This document shows, piece by piece, positions 30,723-40,522 of a stretch of 64,000 nucleotides of DNA. The stretch comes from Nocardia lijiangensis NBRC 108240 (GTDB lineage: Bacteria; Actinomycetota; Actinomycetes; Mycobacteriales; Mycobacteriaceae). The position numbers were made by a program, and so were the translations under genes. Position 1 is the first letter of the stretch. Each line of letters begins with the position of its first letter. Below the pieces are notes generated by a model that saw only the letters and a list, made by a program, of their open reading frames with translations, was not told the origin of the DNA and ran no database searches. The DNA lies in NCBI RefSeq assembly GCF_001613045.1, contig NZ_BDBP01000002.1:1-64000 (forward strand), given 5' to 3'.

Positions 30723-31237
30723 GACAGCACCTCGTCGGGAAGCGGGAGTGCGGTCAGTTCCGGCCTGCGCATGGTGTACGCGTCGGCGCCGCTGGGGTGG
30801 TAGTAGTTCTTACGCAAGCCGATGATGTGGAAGCCGTGCTTGGCGTAGAGCGCGATGGCGGGCGCGTTGTCGGTGCGCACCTCCAGGAAGACCGGTCCGC
30901 CGCGCTTGCCCGCCTCCGCGAGCAGCGCCTCCAGCAGCAGCGTGCCTATGCCCGCGCGATGACAGCTCGGGTCGACGCCGATGGTGTGCACCTCGGCCTC
31001 GGGGTGTGCGGCGTCACCGAGCAGCGCCACGCCCGCGTAGCCGACCATCCGCCCGTCCTCGTCGCGTGCGGTGATGTAGCGGTTGTGCGGCCCGGCCAGT
31101 TCCGAGCGGAAGGCGATCGCGTGCCACGGATCGTCCTCCGGGAACAGCAGCTGCTCGAGTTCGACGCAGCGCTCGATGTCGGCCGCGTTCATCGGCTCGA
31201 TGGAGAAGGCGCCGGTGCGCACTTCGTCGTCCACCAT
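30719..31237 (-). CDS. rimI: Ribosomal protein S18 N-acetyltransferase RimI (GNAT family)
   Basis: A 172-residue GNAT acetyltransferase. Conserved pieces are [40 protein letters not shown] (acetyl-CoA binding Q/RxxGxG/A) and [20 protein letters not shown]. It ends [19 protein letters not shown], typical of RimI. It acetylates protein N-termini, classically S18. The ATG at 31237 overlaps the tsaB stop, and a GTG at 31240 is also possible. The stop overlaps tsaD. The same order occurs in M. tuberculosis Rv3419c-Rv3421c. Confidence 0.92.
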   Translation of the reverse strand: MVDDEVRTGAFSIEPMNAADIERCVELEQLLFPEDDPWHAIAFRSELAGPHNRYITARDEDGRMVGYAGVALLGDAAHPEAEVHTIGVDPSCHRAGIGTLLLEALLAEAGKRGGPVFLEVRTDNAPAIALYAKHGFHIIGLRKNYYHPSGADAYTMRRPELTALPLPDEVLS

Positions 31238-31938
31238 CACGCTCCCGTCCGGTCGAGGCTGCGGTAGGCGTTCTCCACCGCGTCCGGCCTGCGCAGGTAG
31301 AGCGGCACCAGCGGTTCCGGCACGGCACGCGCGAGCAGCTCGGCGGCAGCGACGCGCACCAGGCCCGCGGGCGAGGGCGTCTCCACCGGCAGCACCGGCA
31401 GATCGAACAGGTCGACGTGCGAGGCGGAACCCGCGATCGCCGCGGCCGAGCCGTGGTCGAGCGCGGCGGGCTTGATCACATCCGGACCCGAGACCCGCGT
31501 CCCGGCGCGGTAGCTCGCCCAGTACACCTCGCGCCTGCGCGCGTCGGTCACGACGAGCAGCTCGCCGTCGGCGGTGAACTCGCCGTCGGCGAAGACGTCC
31601 GAGGCGATCGCGTCCAGGCTGCACACGCCGTACACCGGGATGCCGAGCGCGTCGCCAAAGGCGGCCGCGGTGGCCATACCGACCCGCAAGCCGGTGAACG
31701 GGCCCGGTCCGACACCGGCGACGACGGCGGCGATATCGGTCCTGGAACGGCCTGCCTCGGTGAGGCATTCGAGGATCTGCGGGGTCAGCACCTCGGCATG
31801 GGCACGGGCATCGACCCGGACCCGCGAGGCGACGGTGCGCAGTTCGGCCACGGTGGCCGCATCGGGCGCGGCCTGCTCCAGTTCCACCAATCCCGCTGTA
31901 ACGGCGGGTGTCGCGGTGTCGACAGCGAGTACAAGCAT
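31237..31938 (-). CDS. tsaB: t6A biosynthesis protein TsaB
   Basis: A 233-residue ASKHA-fold protein, the TsaD partner and scaffold. The N-terminus is MLVLAVDTATPAVTAGLVEL, followed by VVAGVGPGPFTGLRVGMATA, the TsaB signature, and VVTDARRREVYWASY. It ends RPDAVENAYRSLDRTGA with the stop inside the rimI start. It follows tsaE after 157 bp. Confidence 0.93.
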   Translation of the reverse strand: MLVLAVDTATPAVTAGLVELEQAAPDAATVAELRTVASRVRVDARAHAEVLTPQILECLTEAGRSRTDIAAVVAGVGPGPFTGLRVGMATAAAFGDALGIPVYGVCSLDAIASDVFADGEFTADGELLVVTDARRREVYWASYRAGTRVSGPDVIKPAALDHGSAAAIAGSASHVDLFDLPVLPVETPSPAGLVRVAAAELLARAVPEPLVPLYLRRPDAVENAYRSLDRTGA

Positions 31939-32095
31939 GATTGGCCCAACGATACCGGGTGGTACCTCGCCGCGACGCGGAGCTACCGGGTAGCTAAACC
32001 CGGACGTCGATCCGCTGGTGACGCGGTGTGCGTACCTCCGGCCATGCGCGGGTCATCGTCGGACTGCGTCCGGCAGCGCCCCGTGTGACCTGCGT

Positions 32096-32545
32096 CTACC
32101 CGACCCACTCCCAGACCGCGGTTCGCACATCGGATTCCGGTTCCCTGCTCAGCAGCACACGCAGGTGGCGCTCGGCCAGGTGCTCGACGACGCCGAGGCC
32201 CCACTCCACGACGACCACCGCATCGTGCAGGTCGGTGTCGAGATCGAGCGCGTCGAGCGCGTCCAGATCACCGCCGAGCCGGTAGGCGTCCACGTGCACC
32301 ATCGGCACCGGCGCGGCGCCCGCGCGCCGACCCGCGCGGTGCTGCCTGGCGATGATGAAGGTCGGCGAGCTCACTCGCCCCTGCACACCGAGGCCCGCGG
32401 CGATGCCTCGCGTGAGTGCGGTCTTGCCCGCACCGAGCGGACCGTCGAGCACCACGAGGTCGCCCGCGCCGAGTTCGGCAGCGAGTTCGCGGCCCAGCGC
32501 CTCGGTGTCTTCCACGGTCGGCAGCGTTCGCCGTTGCTGCGTCAC
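32096..32545 (-). CDS. tsaE: t6A biosynthesis ATPase TsaE
   Basis: A 149-residue P-loop ATPase with Walker A LDGPLGAGKTALTRGIAAGL, the conserved RVSSPTFIIARQH segment, HVDAYRLGGDLDALDALDLD and VVVVEWGLGVVE. It recycles the TsaD-TsaB complex during t6A synthesis. The start is GTG 32545. It lies between a hydrolase gene and tsaB, all on the minus strand. Confidence 0.94.
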   Translation of the reverse strand: MTQQRRTLPTVEDTEALGRELAAELGAGDLVVLDGPLGAGKTALTRGIAAGLGVQGRVSSPTFIIARQHRAGRRAGAAPVPMVHVDAYRLGGDLDALDALDLDTDLHDAVVVVEWGLGVVEHLAERHLRVLLSREPESDVRTAVWEWVG

Positions 32546-32653
32546 CGCACGACCCTCCGATCCGTTCTCGCGCTGTCGCTGATCCGGGTCGAGCGTACCG
32601 GCGCGGGTGGGCCCGGCCGCGACCAGCTTCGCGATCGCGGCGTCCGGCCCGGC

Positions 32654-33766
32654 TCAGCCCGCCGAGGCGGCGTCGTCCTCGTCGGCGCGGAAGAATCCGG
32701 CGCGCACCAGCAACCGGTGCAGCGCGGCGTTGACGATGTCGGGGAACTGCAGGTGCGGCATGTGGGCGGCTTCACCGAGGCGGATCAGTTCGCTGTTCGG
32801 CAGCTCGCGGGCGAGGGCGCGCGAGTTGCGGAACGGGATGACCAGGTCGTGCGCGCCGCCGAGCACCAGCACCGGAAGCCCGGCCAGCGTAGGCAGGGCG
32901 GCCGATTCGTCGTGCAGCTCAATGGCTTTCAGGAACTTCACGATCGTCTCCACCGGGGTGTCGTCGATCATCAGCGTGGTGAATCTGGACAGCGTCGGGC
33001 TGACCGGGCCGCGGAACGAGCTCACGTGCAGGATCGGCGTGATCAGGTGCCGCACCGTGGATCGCCCGGCCTGCACCAGCGCGGGCGCGGTGTGCACCGC
33101 GAGCCGGAAGCCATCGATCGCCGGGTTGCGCATCAGCTGGGTGATGCCCGCCCCGGTGACCTCGGCGGCCGCCGTGGAGAGCAGCGCGATCGCGATCACC
33201 CGGCGCGCGAACAGCTCGGGGAACTGGGCCGCCGCCGCGAGCACGGCCATGCCGCCGAGCGAATGACCGACGAGCGCGACCGGTCCGGTGGGCGCGGTCG
33301 TCTCGACGACGGCCGCCACGTCGCGGCCGAGCTGCGCCACGGTGCAGCTCTCGGTCGTCGGCGTGCCGGAACGTCCGTGCCCGCGCAGGTCGAAGAACAC
33401 CAGGCGGACCTGTGCACCCCAGCGCTCTTCGAGATCGCGCCGCTGGAAGTGGAAGGACTCCATGCTGTTGCAGAAGCCGTGCACGAAGACGACGGTCAGC
33501 GGCGCGTCGGCCGGACCGCATTCGCTGGTGGCGAGCCGGACGCCGTCCTCGGTGATCACCGCTCCGGTCCGGTCCTCCGACATGAGCGCGAAGTTCTCGT
33601 CGCGGTATTCGTCGCGGCGTGCGGGCCAGAGCACCCTGGCGCCAGCGCGGCGCAGCGCGTGCGCACCGGCGAGCGCGCCGACCATACCGGCGGTCGCCAT
33701 CCCGCCGCGCCAGATGGTCGAGTGATTGTTGTTGCCCCGCACCGCTTTCGGACGTCGCTGTCGCAT
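32654..33766 (-). CDS. Alpha/beta-hydrolase with N-terminal membrane segment
   Basis: A 370-residue hydrolase. A short basic N-terminus and a hydrophobic stretch (MATAGMVGALAGAHAL) precede the fold: VVFVHGFCNSMESFHFQRRD (oxyanion region), FFDLRGHGRSGTP, nucleophile elbow VGHSLGGMAVL, acid strand LPVLVLGGAHDLVIPF and His in GEAAHMPHLQFP. The triad is intact. The ATG at 33766 has GAGGGG five bases upstream. It sits between alr and tsaE. The substrate is unknown; lipid or ester hydrolysis is likely. Confidence 0.88.
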   Translation of the reverse strand: MRQRRPKAVRGNNNHSTIWRGGMATAGMVGALAGAHALRRAGARVLWPARRDEYRDENFALMSEDRTGAVITEDGVRLATSECGPADAPLTVVFVHGFCNSMESFHFQRRDLEERWGAQVRLVFFDLRGHGRSGTPTTESCTVAQLGRDVAAVVETTAPTGPVALVGHSLGGMAVLAAAAQFPELFARRVIAIALLSTAAAEVTGAGITQLMRNPAIDGFRLAVHTAPALVQAGRSTVRHLITPILHVSSFRGPVSPTLSRFTTLMIDDTPVETIVKFLKAIELHDESAALPTLAGLPVLVLGGAHDLVIPFRNSRALARELPNSELIRLGEAAHMPHLQFPDIVNAALHRLLVRAGFFRADEDDAASAG

Positions 33767-33832
33767 CGAGATCCCCTCACCTGTCAGCGGAACACGTGAC
33801 GAGTCCAGCACACGGTGTCAGCACGGGCAAGC

Positions 33833-34957
33833 TCAGTTCGCTCCGACATGGCGCCGCGCGACCCGTCCGCGCGGCGAGCACACGATCTCGTAGTGGATGG
33901 TGCCGAGCAGGTCGGCCCAGTCCTGCGCGACGGGCTCGCCCGCGCCGCCGCCGAACAGAATCGCGGTGTCGCCCTCCGCGACGCCCGCGGCATTGTCGCC
34001 GAGGTCGACGACGAACTGGTCCATACACACCCGCCCCACGTTGGGGCGCCGCATCCCGCCGAGCCACACCTCGAAGCGCCCGCTCAGCGGGCGGAACACG
34101 CCGTCGGCGTACCCGGCGGGGATCAAGGCGACAGTGGTGTCGTGCGGGGCGATCCACTGGTGGCCGTACGAGACGCCCTCGCCGGCGGCCACCCGTTTCA
34201 CGAGCGCGACCTTGGCTTGGAAGGTCATCGCGGGGCGCAGCCCGAAATCGCCGAGCTCCGGGATCGGGCTCAGGCCGTACACCGCGATGCCGGGGCGCAC
34301 CATGTCGAAGGCCAGGTCGGGCCGGGTGACCGCGGCGGCGGAGTTGGCCAGGTGCGCGACCTCGGGCCGCAGACCGTGCCGCTCGGCCGCGGCGATGGCC
34401 TCGACGAATCGGTCGCGCTGCACGTCGAGGAACGGGTGGTCGGGCTCGTCGGCGTGCGCTAGGTGGGAGAAGATCGCGCGGAAGCGCACGACGCCCTCCG
34501 CGACCAGGTCCCGCAGCGCGGCGAGTACCTGCGGATATTCGTCCGGGGCGATGCCGTTGCGGTTCAACCCGGTGTCGACCTTGAGGGTGACCGTCGCGGT
34601 CCGGCCCGTCCGCCGCGCCGCCGCCTCGACCGATCGCAGATGCGCCAGCGAGGAGACACCGATCTCGATATCGCCCGCGATCGCGGCGGCATAGTCGGAG
34701 CCGGAGTTGTTGAGCCAGCACAGAATCGGCGCGTCGATCCCGGCCGCCCGCAATTGCAGGGCCTCCGGAATCGTGGTGGTTCCGAGCTCCCGAGCCCCCG
34801 CCGCTAAAGCGGTCCGCGCGACCTCCACCGCGCCGTGGTTGTAGCCATCGGCCTTCACCACCACCATCACCGCGGCGTCGCCCGCGTACTCGCGCAGAAC
34901 CCGCACATTGTGGGCAATGGCATCAAGATCGACGACCGTCTCCACTTGCGCACTCAC
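33833..34957 (-). CDS. alr: Alanine racemase
   Basis: A 374-residue PLP enzyme making D-alanine for peptidoglycan. The PLP lysine is in [19 protein letters not shown]. Other motifs are [22 protein letters not shown], the catalytic Tyr in [23 protein letters not shown] and GTIHYEIVC. The GTG at 34957 is chosen because [18 protein letters not shown] begins the family there. It heads the alr-hydrolase-tsaE-tsaB-rimI-tsaD run of minus-strand genes. Confidence 0.95.
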   Translation of the reverse strand: MSAQVETVVDLDAIAHNVRVLREYAGDAAVMVVVKADGYNHGAVEVARTALAAGARELGTTTIPEALQLRAAGIDAPILCWLNNSGSDYAAAIAGDIEIGVSSLAHLRSVEAAARRTGRTATVTLKVDTGLNRNGIAPDEYPQVLAALRDLVAEGVVRFRAIFSHLAHADEPDHPFLDVQRDRFVEAIAAAERHGLRPEVAHLANSAAAVTRPDLAFDMVRPGIAVYGLSPIPELGDFGLRPAMTFQAKVALVKRVAAGEGVSYGHQWIAPHDTTVALIPAGYADGVFRPLSGRFEVWLGGMRRPNVGRVCMDQFVVDLGDNAAGVAEGDTAILFGGGAGEPVAQDWADLLGTIHYEIVCSPRGRVARRHVGAN

Positions 34958-35558
34958 GATTGCCGATCCTGCCACCCCGGGAATGCGCGCCGCGAGGGAG
35001 TACCGATTCCGCAGGTCATCGAGGTATCGGGGGTACCGGCCAGCAGGTCCCGGCCACGCCCTCGAAGCCCGTTCGAACGGGCCGAGCACGGCCTGAGAAG
35101 TGAAACAATGACGTCCATCGGGGTGGCACTCCCCCTCGTCAACCCGGCTATCGTGCGCAGCCACTCTCCGGCAATCACCACGCATCGGTCCAGGCCCAGA
35201 CCCGGGCGGCCGAGCGGCGGAGAGGTGAACGTGACGCCTGCCCGACGAACTTTGCGGCGGAGCGGGCGCGGCCGCTCGAATCAGCTTCGACCCCGGGTCG
35301 AATATCGGCATCGATGGCACGCCGGGGCGAGCTCGGAACGCACCGACTTCGACCGATACGCATCAGCGTCGCTCCGCCGTGTCGGGCACGGCGCAGTCGC
35401 GATGTGGAGCGAGATCACCGCAGCGTTGGGCAGCGGTGCGGATCGCCGCTAGGAGATGGGCGAGGTCACCGCAGCGACGGACAGCGCGACAGCTGGTCGT
35501 CGCCCACTCCCCGCACGCGGCTGCCCCGAACTGGGCCGACGCAGTTCACCCAGCAGCG
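34958..35558. other. 601-bp spacer between alr and nnrD with degenerate repeats
   Basis: No intact gene was found. The part from 35409 consists of diverged copies of the nnrD 3' end (see the repeat entry). The alr promoter should lie in the left part. Confidence 0.55.
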
Positions 35559-35609
35559 TTAGGCACTCAACGAACGCAAAGTGCGAATCGCTGCTCGGAG
35601 ATGAGCGAG
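35409..35609. repeat. Degenerate duplications of the nnrD 3' end
   Basis: Positions 35436-35464 match 35581-35609 (inside nnrD) at 25 of 29 bases. Positions 35409-35435 match 35460-35486 at 23 of 27. On the minus strand the outer copy translates as LAHLLAAIRTAAQR, against LAHLRAAIRTLRSL at the NnrD C-terminus. The spacer therefore grew by repeated duplication of the gene end. Confidence 0.65.
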
Positions 35610-36998
35610 AAGCGGGGACGCCGACGTGGGAGCCGCGACAGGGTGGTTCTCGTGGGCGGCGAGGTTGGCGGCCAGAGCATGCGCGCGGGCGGCGGCCGCG
35701 GCGGACCATGCCGGGTCGCGGCCCGCGGCGAGCAGGGCGCCGATGATGCCGGAGAGGACGTCGCCCGCGCCCGCGGTGGCGGCCCAGGAACCGCCCGCCT
35801 CGTTGATCAGCACCGGCCGACCCGGCGCGGCCACCAGGGTGGCTCGGCCCTTCAGCAGGACGGTGACCTGCCACTCCTCGGCGAAGTCGCGGACCGCGCC
35901 GACGCGGTCGGCGCCCACCTCCCGCCCGGTGAGCCGGGCGAATTCCCCGGCGTGCGGTGTCAGCACCGTCGGCGCGGTCCGGCCGCGCACCAGCTCGGGT
36001 GCAGAGGCGAGCAGGGTCAGCCCGTCGGCGTCCACCACCACCGGCAGGTCGGTGGCGAGGATCCGCTCCAGTCGTTCGCGCGCGTCCGCGTCCGTGCCCG
36101 AACCCGGCCCGAACACCCAGGACTGCACTCGCCCGGTGTCGGGGACGTTCTGCGCCGCAATCACTTCCGGGAAGTGTGCGAGTACCTGCGCCGAACCGGT
36201 ACCCGCGTAGCGCACCATGCCGGAGGTGGCCGCCACCGCGCCGCCGGTGCACAACACCGCCGCACCGGGATAGGTCGCGCTGCCCGCGCAGATTCCGGTG
36301 ACACCCTGGGTGTATTTGTCATCGGTCGGCCCCGGCACCGGCCACAGCGCACCGACCCACCCCGGTTCGAGGGCAGCGAGATTCGGCTCGGGGAGCCGCA
36401 AACCGATGGGCACCAACTCGATTCGTCCGCACCACGGCGCGGCCAGCGCGTGCACCGGCTTGTAAGCGCCGAAGGCGACCGTCACCGCCGCGCGCACGGC
36501 GGGCCCGGCCACCGCACCCGTGTCCGGGTCGACCCCGCTCGGCAGATCCGCCGCCACGATCGGAACATCCACCCCCGCAACGAGTTCCGCGGCGCGTGGC
36601 CGCAACGGACCGCGCCCTGAGATACCGACGATGCCGTCGACGACCAGATCGGGCGCGCCCAGCTCCGCACGCACCCGGCCGCCCGAGGCGCGCAGCGCGG
36701 CAAGGCCTTTCGTGTGCGCGCGGGCTGGATCGAGCAGCACCGCCGTCACCTCCACGCCCCGTCGGCGCAGTTTCGAACCCGCCCACAGGGCGTCACCACC
36801 GTTGTCGCCGGAACCGACGAGCAACGTCACCGACCGCCCCGCGACGCCTCCCGTGCGCGCTCGCAGCTCATCGGCGACGACCGTCGCCAAGCCGTGCGCC
36901 GCGCGCTGCATGGGCATCCCCTCGGGCACCCTGGTGAACAATTCGGCCTCGGCCGCGCGCACTTCGTCGGCGGTGAAATAGCCCCGTCGATCGGACAT
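35559..36998 (-). CDS. nnrD: Bifunctional NAD(P)H-hydrate epimerase / ADP-dependent hydratase
   Basis: A 479-residue fusion repairing hydrated NAD(P)H. The N-terminal YjeF_N epimerase (about 1-215) has RAAHGLATVVADEL, LLVGSGDNGGDALWAGSKLR and DLVVDGIVGISGRGPLR. The C-terminal ribokinase-like hydratase has KYTQGVTGICAGSATYPGAA, VLTPHAGEFARLTG and NEAGGSWAATAGAGDVLSG. The ATG at 36998 starts MSDRRGYFTADEVRAAE. M. tuberculosis Rv3433c is of similar length (about 473). The 3' end is duplicated in the downstream spacer. Confidence 0.93.
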   Translation of the reverse strand: MSDRRGYFTADEVRAAEAELFTRVPEGMPMQRAAHGLATVVADELRARTGGVAGRSVTLLVGSGDNGGDALWAGSKLRRRGVEVTAVLLDPARAHTKGLAALRASGGRVRAELGAPDLVVDGIVGISGRGPLRPRAAELVAGVDVPIVAADLPSGVDPDTGAVAGPAVRAAVTVAFGAYKPVHALAAPWCGRIELVPIGLRLPEPNLAALEPGWVGALWPVPGPTDDKYTQGVTGICAGSATYPGAAVLCTGGAVAATSGMVRYAGTGSAQVLAHFPEVIAAQNVPDTGRVQSWVFGPGSGTDADARERLERILATDLPVVVDADGLTLLASAPELVRGRTAPTVLTPHAGEFARLTGREVGADRVGAVRDFAEEWQVTVLLKGRATLVAAPGRPVLINEAGGSWAATAGAGDVLSGIIGALLAAGRDPAWSAAAAARAHALAANLAAHENHPVAAPTSASPLLAHLRAAIRTLRSLSA

Positions 36999-37138
36999 CG
37001 GCGCCTCCACTGGTTCGGGACCTGCGTGCCTCGGGCCGTCCGCCCGCACGTCCGGACACTACCGAATGGGGCCGCGAAATCCGCCGTGCCGCAAGCCCCG
37101 GCGGTTCCCAGCCCATCCGGCGACTAGGCTCGGACATC

Positions 37139-37558
37139 ATGCCGATGGTCAGCCGCGCCAAGCCCGCCCCGTTCGTCACCGCGTTCGCCCTGACGGCGAC
37201 GCTGATGCTGGCAGGCTGCGGCTCCGACGATTCCGCCACCGAGCCGACCACCACCGGGCGGGCCACGTCGGCGACCGCCGCACCGACCGGCGAGCGCAAG
37301 GGGAGCAGCGTCACCGTCGACGTGGATGACATGAAGTTCTCCCCCGAGAACGTCACCATCGGCGTCGGCGACACCGTCACCTGGAAGTTCTCCGACAAAG
37401 CGCCCCACTCCGTGCAGGGCATCGGCGACAAGGCCATGGGCATCAACAGCCCCATCTTCGACAAGGGCGAGTGGAGCTACACCTTCACCCAGCCCGGCAC
37501 CTTCCGCTACCTGTGCACCCTGCACCCGGAGATGCGCGGGACCGTCACCGTTCAGTAG
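37139..37558 (+). CDS. Cupredoxin (plastocyanin-like) lipoprotein
   Basis: A 139-residue secreted copper protein. The lipobox MLAGC puts the lipid on C27. A Thr-rich linker precedes the cupredoxin domain with VTVDVDDMKFSPENVTIGVG and DTVTWKF. The type 1 copper ligands are H90 (APHSV), C126 and H129 (YLCTLHP), and M132. It would carry electrons or copper at the outer face of the membrane. It is divergent from nnrD and convergent with glmS. Confidence 0.9.
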   Translation: MPMVSRAKPAPFVTAFALTATLMLAGCGSDDSATEPTTTGRATSATAAPTGERKGSSVTVDVDDMKFSPENVTIGVGDTVTWKFSDKAPHSVQGIGDKAMGINSPIFDKGEWSYTFTQPGTFRYLCTLHPEMRGTVTVQ

Positions 37559-37701
37559 TTTCCGTCACACCGCCCTGGTCCGCACACCGCAGGCGGATGC
37601 CCCGTGTTCAGCGCTTCGACGGCCGCGACGAGCGGCGCGAGTTCGGGGTCGGCCGCGGACTGTCCGAGCGCGGCAGCCGGAGCCGACCCCTGGGCCGAGA
37701 T

Positions 37702-39582
37702 CTATTCGACCGTTACCGATTTCGCCAGGTTCCGCGGCTTGTCGACGTCGTAGCCGCGGGCCTGCGCCACCTCGGCGGCGAAGATCTGCAGCGGGACCGT
37801 CGAGAGCAGCGGCTGGAACAGAGTCGGCGCCGAGGGGATTTCGATCAGGTCATCGGCGAACGGGCGCACCGTGTCGTCGCCCTCCTCCGCGATCACGATC
37901 GTCCGCGCGCCGCGCGCCTGGATCTCGCGGATATTGCTGAGCAGCTTGGAATGCAGCACCGCGCGGCCCTTCGGCGAAGGCATCACCACGATCACCGGAA
38001 GTCCGTCCTCGATCAGCGCGATCGGGCCGTGCTTGAGCTCACCCGCGGCGAAGCCCTCGGCATGCATGTACGCGAGCTCCTTGAGCTTGAGCGCACCCTC
38101 CAGCGCCACCGGGTAGCCCACGTGGCGGCCGAGGAACAGCACGGTCGGCACATGCGCCAGCTCCCTGGCGATCGCCCGCACCTGCGGCGCCGTCTCCAGC
38201 ACCCGCTCGACAAGCTTCGGCATGGCCTCCAGCTCGCGGAACTCGCGCGCCACCTCGTCGGGGTACTTGGTGCCGCGCGCTTGCGCCAGCGCCAGACCCA
38301 CCAGGTAGTTCGCCGCCACCTGCGCCAGGAACGCCTTGGTGGAGGCGACGCCGATCTCCGGGCCGGTGCGGGTGTAGAGGACCGCGTCGGACTCGCGCGG
38401 GATCTGCGCGCCGTTGGTGTTGCAGATGGCGAGCACGCGCGCCTTCTGCTCCTTGGCGTGCCGCACTGCCTCCAGCGTGTCGGCGGTCTCACCGGACTGC
38501 GAGATCGCCACCACCAGCGTCGACCGGTCCAGCACCGGGTCGCGGTAGCGGAACTCACTGGCCAGCTCCACCTCGACGGGCAGGCGCGTCCAGTGCTCGA
38601 TCGCGTACTTGGCCAGCAGGCCCGCGTGGTACGAACTGCCGCACGCCACCACGAAGACCTTGTCGAACTCGCGCAGCTCCTGATCGGCGAGCCGCTGCTC
38701 GTCCAGCACGATCCGGCCGCCGGACTCGTCGGTGGTGAAGTGCCCGATCAAGGTGTCGGCGACCGAGGTCGGCTGCTCCTCGATCTCCTTGAGCATGAAG
38801 TAATCGTGGCCGCCCTTCTCGGCGGCCGCCAGATCCCAGTCGATGGTGAACGGCCGGGTACGCACCCCGTCCTCGGAGCCCGCGAAGTCGGTGACCTCGT
38901 AGCTGTCCGAGGTGATCACCACGGCCTGGTCCTGACCGAGCTCGACCGCCTCGCGGGTGTGCTCGATGAACGCGGTCACGTCCGAGGCGATGAACATCTC
39001 GCCCTTGCCGACGCCGACAACCAGCGGGGTGCTGCGACGCGCCGCGACGATCACACCCGGGTGGTCGGCGTGGGTGAAGACCAGCGTGAACGCGCCCTCC
39101 AGGCGGCGAAGCACGGCCAGCGCGCTGGCCGGGAAGTCGCCCGCGGTCGGACCGACGGCGTAGGCGCGGGCCACCAGGTGCACGGCGACCTCGGTGTCGG
39201 TGTCGCTGGACAGCTCGACCCCGGCGTCCTCCAGTTCGCGCCGCAGCGGCGCGAAGTTCTCGATGATGCCGTTGTGCACCACCGCGACCTTGCCGGAGAC
39301 ATCCCGGTGCGGGTGTGCGTTGCGGTCGGTCGGCGCGCCGTGCGTGGCCCACCGCGTGTGCCCCATACCGGTGGTGCCCGCGAAGTTCGCGAACCCGGTC
39401 TCGGCCAGCTCGGCCTCCAGATTGGCCAGCCTGCCCGCCTTGCGCTCCACCGCGAGAGCGCCCTGTCCGTCCAGGATCGCGACGCCCGCGGAGTCGTACC
39501 CGCGGTATTCCATGCGGCGCAAGGCGTCAACGACGACGCCGAGCGCGTCCCGGTATCCGACGTAGCCAACGATTCCGCACAT
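37702..39582 (-). CDS. glmS: Glutamine-fructose-6-phosphate aminotransferase
   Basis: A 626-residue GlmS making glucosamine-6-phosphate, the first step to UDP-GlcNAc. Catalytic C2 is in MCGIVGYVGYRDAL, and the amidotransferase domain includes GHTRWATHG. Two SIS domains follow (VACGSSYHAGLLAKYAIEHW and PTVLFLGRHVGYPVALEGAL). It ends KPRNLAKSVTVE as usual. The ATG at 39582 is only 36 bp from the divergent gene, so the leader is almost nil and a glmS ribozyme is excluded. glmM at 46.9 kb encodes the next step. Confidence 0.97.
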   Translation of the reverse strand: MCGIVGYVGYRDALGVVVDALRRMEYRGYDSAGVAILDGQGALAVERKAGRLANLEAELAETGFANFAGTTGMGHTRWATHGAPTDRNAHPHRDVSGKVAVVHNGIIENFAPLRRELEDAGVELSSDTDTEVAVHLVARAYAVGPTAGDFPASALAVLRRLEGAFTLVFTHADHPGVIVAARRSTPLVVGVGKGEMFIASDVTAFIEHTREAVELGQDQAVVITSDSYEVTDFAGSEDGVRTRPFTIDWDLAAAEKGGHDYFMLKEIEEQPTSVADTLIGHFTTDESGGRIVLDEQRLADQELREFDKVFVVACGSSYHAGLLAKYAIEHWTRLPVEVELASEFRYRDPVLDRSTLVVAISQSGETADTLEAVRHAKEQKARVLAICNTNGAQIPRESDAVLYTRTGPEIGVASTKAFLAQVAANYLVGLALAQARGTKYPDEVAREFRELEAMPKLVERVLETAPQVRAIARELAHVPTVLFLGRHVGYPVALEGALKLKELAYMHAEGFAAGELKHGPIALIEDGLPVIVVMPSPKGRAVLHSKLLSNIREIQARGARTIVIAEEGDDTVRPFADDLIEIPSAPTLFQPLLSTVPLQIFAAEVAQARGYDVDKPRNLAKSVTVE

Positions 39583-39618
39583 GGCTCACCAGAGTACTTA
39601 TCGGATAACGTTCACGTC

Positions 39619-40479
39619 GTGTCGGCGTCTGTGAAATCGCTACTGAGCACCCTGACCAGCCGCGGCCCGCACCGCGTGCTGCGGGGGAACCTGGCCATCG
39701 CGGGCCAGCCCGGGGTCGTCTATACGCCCGAAAACGGACTCGGCCTGCCCGCCGTCGCCTTCGGGCACGGCTGGCTCACCGGCGTCGGCAACTACCGTGA
39801 GCTCCTCGAACACCTCGCGTCCTGGGGTTTCGTCGCCGCCGCCCCCGACACCGAGCGCGGCCCGATTCCGTCACACCTCGGCCTCGCGACCGACTTGCTC
39901 ACCACCCTCGACATCTGCACCGGCGTCCGCCTCGGCGACGGCGAGATCAGCGTGCACCCCGACAAGCTCGCCCTGGTCGGGCACGGTATGGGTGCGGGCG
40001 CCGCCGTCATCGCCGCGGCTCAGCGAAAGGTCGCCGCACTCGCCGCCCTCTTCCCCGCGCCGACCGCCCCCTCCGCGGAAACCCTCGCCCCCGACCTCGA
40101 AATCCCCGCCCTCATCCTGGCGGGCGCCACCGACGTCTCCTCCGTCAGCTCCAACGCGCTCCCCCTCACCACCGCGTGGGGCGGCGAAGCGGTGCTGCGC
40201 ACCATCGACGGCGCCTCCCACAACGGCATCATCGAGGGCCGCCGCGCCCTCGCCGCCCTCGGCGCGGGCAAGCACGAAGCCAAAACGGCCCGCACCACCC
40301 GCGCCCTGCTCGTCGGCTACCTCAACTACACCCTCCTCGGCGACAAGACCTACAAGCCCTTCGCCGACCCGGAAGCCGCCATCCCCCACACCCAGCTCGT
40401 CGACCCGAACGCGCCGCAGGAAGAAGAGGAACGGCCGAAGCTCTCCATCGGCACCGTCGCCCAGTTGCTGCGGAAGTAA
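39619..40479 (+). CDS. Alpha/beta-hydrolase (Rv3438 position) with altered nucleophile elbow
   Basis: A 286-residue dienelactone hydrolase/chlorophyllase-like protein: AVAFGHGWLTGVGNYRELLE (oxyanion), LASWGFVAAAPDTERGPIPS, elbow LALVGHGMGAGAAVIAAA, ALILAGATDVSSV, and His in DGASHNGIIEG. The elbow has Gly (G123) where Ser is expected (GHSMG), so classical hydrolysis is unlikely. The start is GTG 39619 opposite glmS, with 36 bp between them. The C-terminal tail is acidic (EEEERPK). The same neighbour order occurs at Rv3436c-Rv3438. Confidence 0.82.
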   Translation: MSASVKSLLSTLTSRGPHRVLRGNLAIAGQPGVVYTPENGLGLPAVAFGHGWLTGVGNYRELLEHLASWGFVAAAPDTERGPIPSHLGLATDLLTTLDICTGVRLGDGEISVHPDKLALVGHGMGAGAAVIAAAQRKVAALAALFPAPTAPSAETLAPDLEIPALILAGATDVSSVSSNALPLTTAWGGEAVLRTIDGASHNGIIEGRRALAALGAGKHEAKTARTTRALLVGYLNYTLLGDKTYKPFADPEAAIPHTQLVDPNAPQEEEERPKLSIGTVAQLLRK

Positions 40480-40522
40480 GAGGAGCGCGCCGCCCGCTCG
40501 GACGCGACCGGCGCTCCCGCCT

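Noticed and set aside
39583..39618. glmS ribozyme in the glmS leader
   Set aside because: Only 36 bp separate glmS from the divergent gene, too little for the ribozyme, which belongs to Firmicutes.
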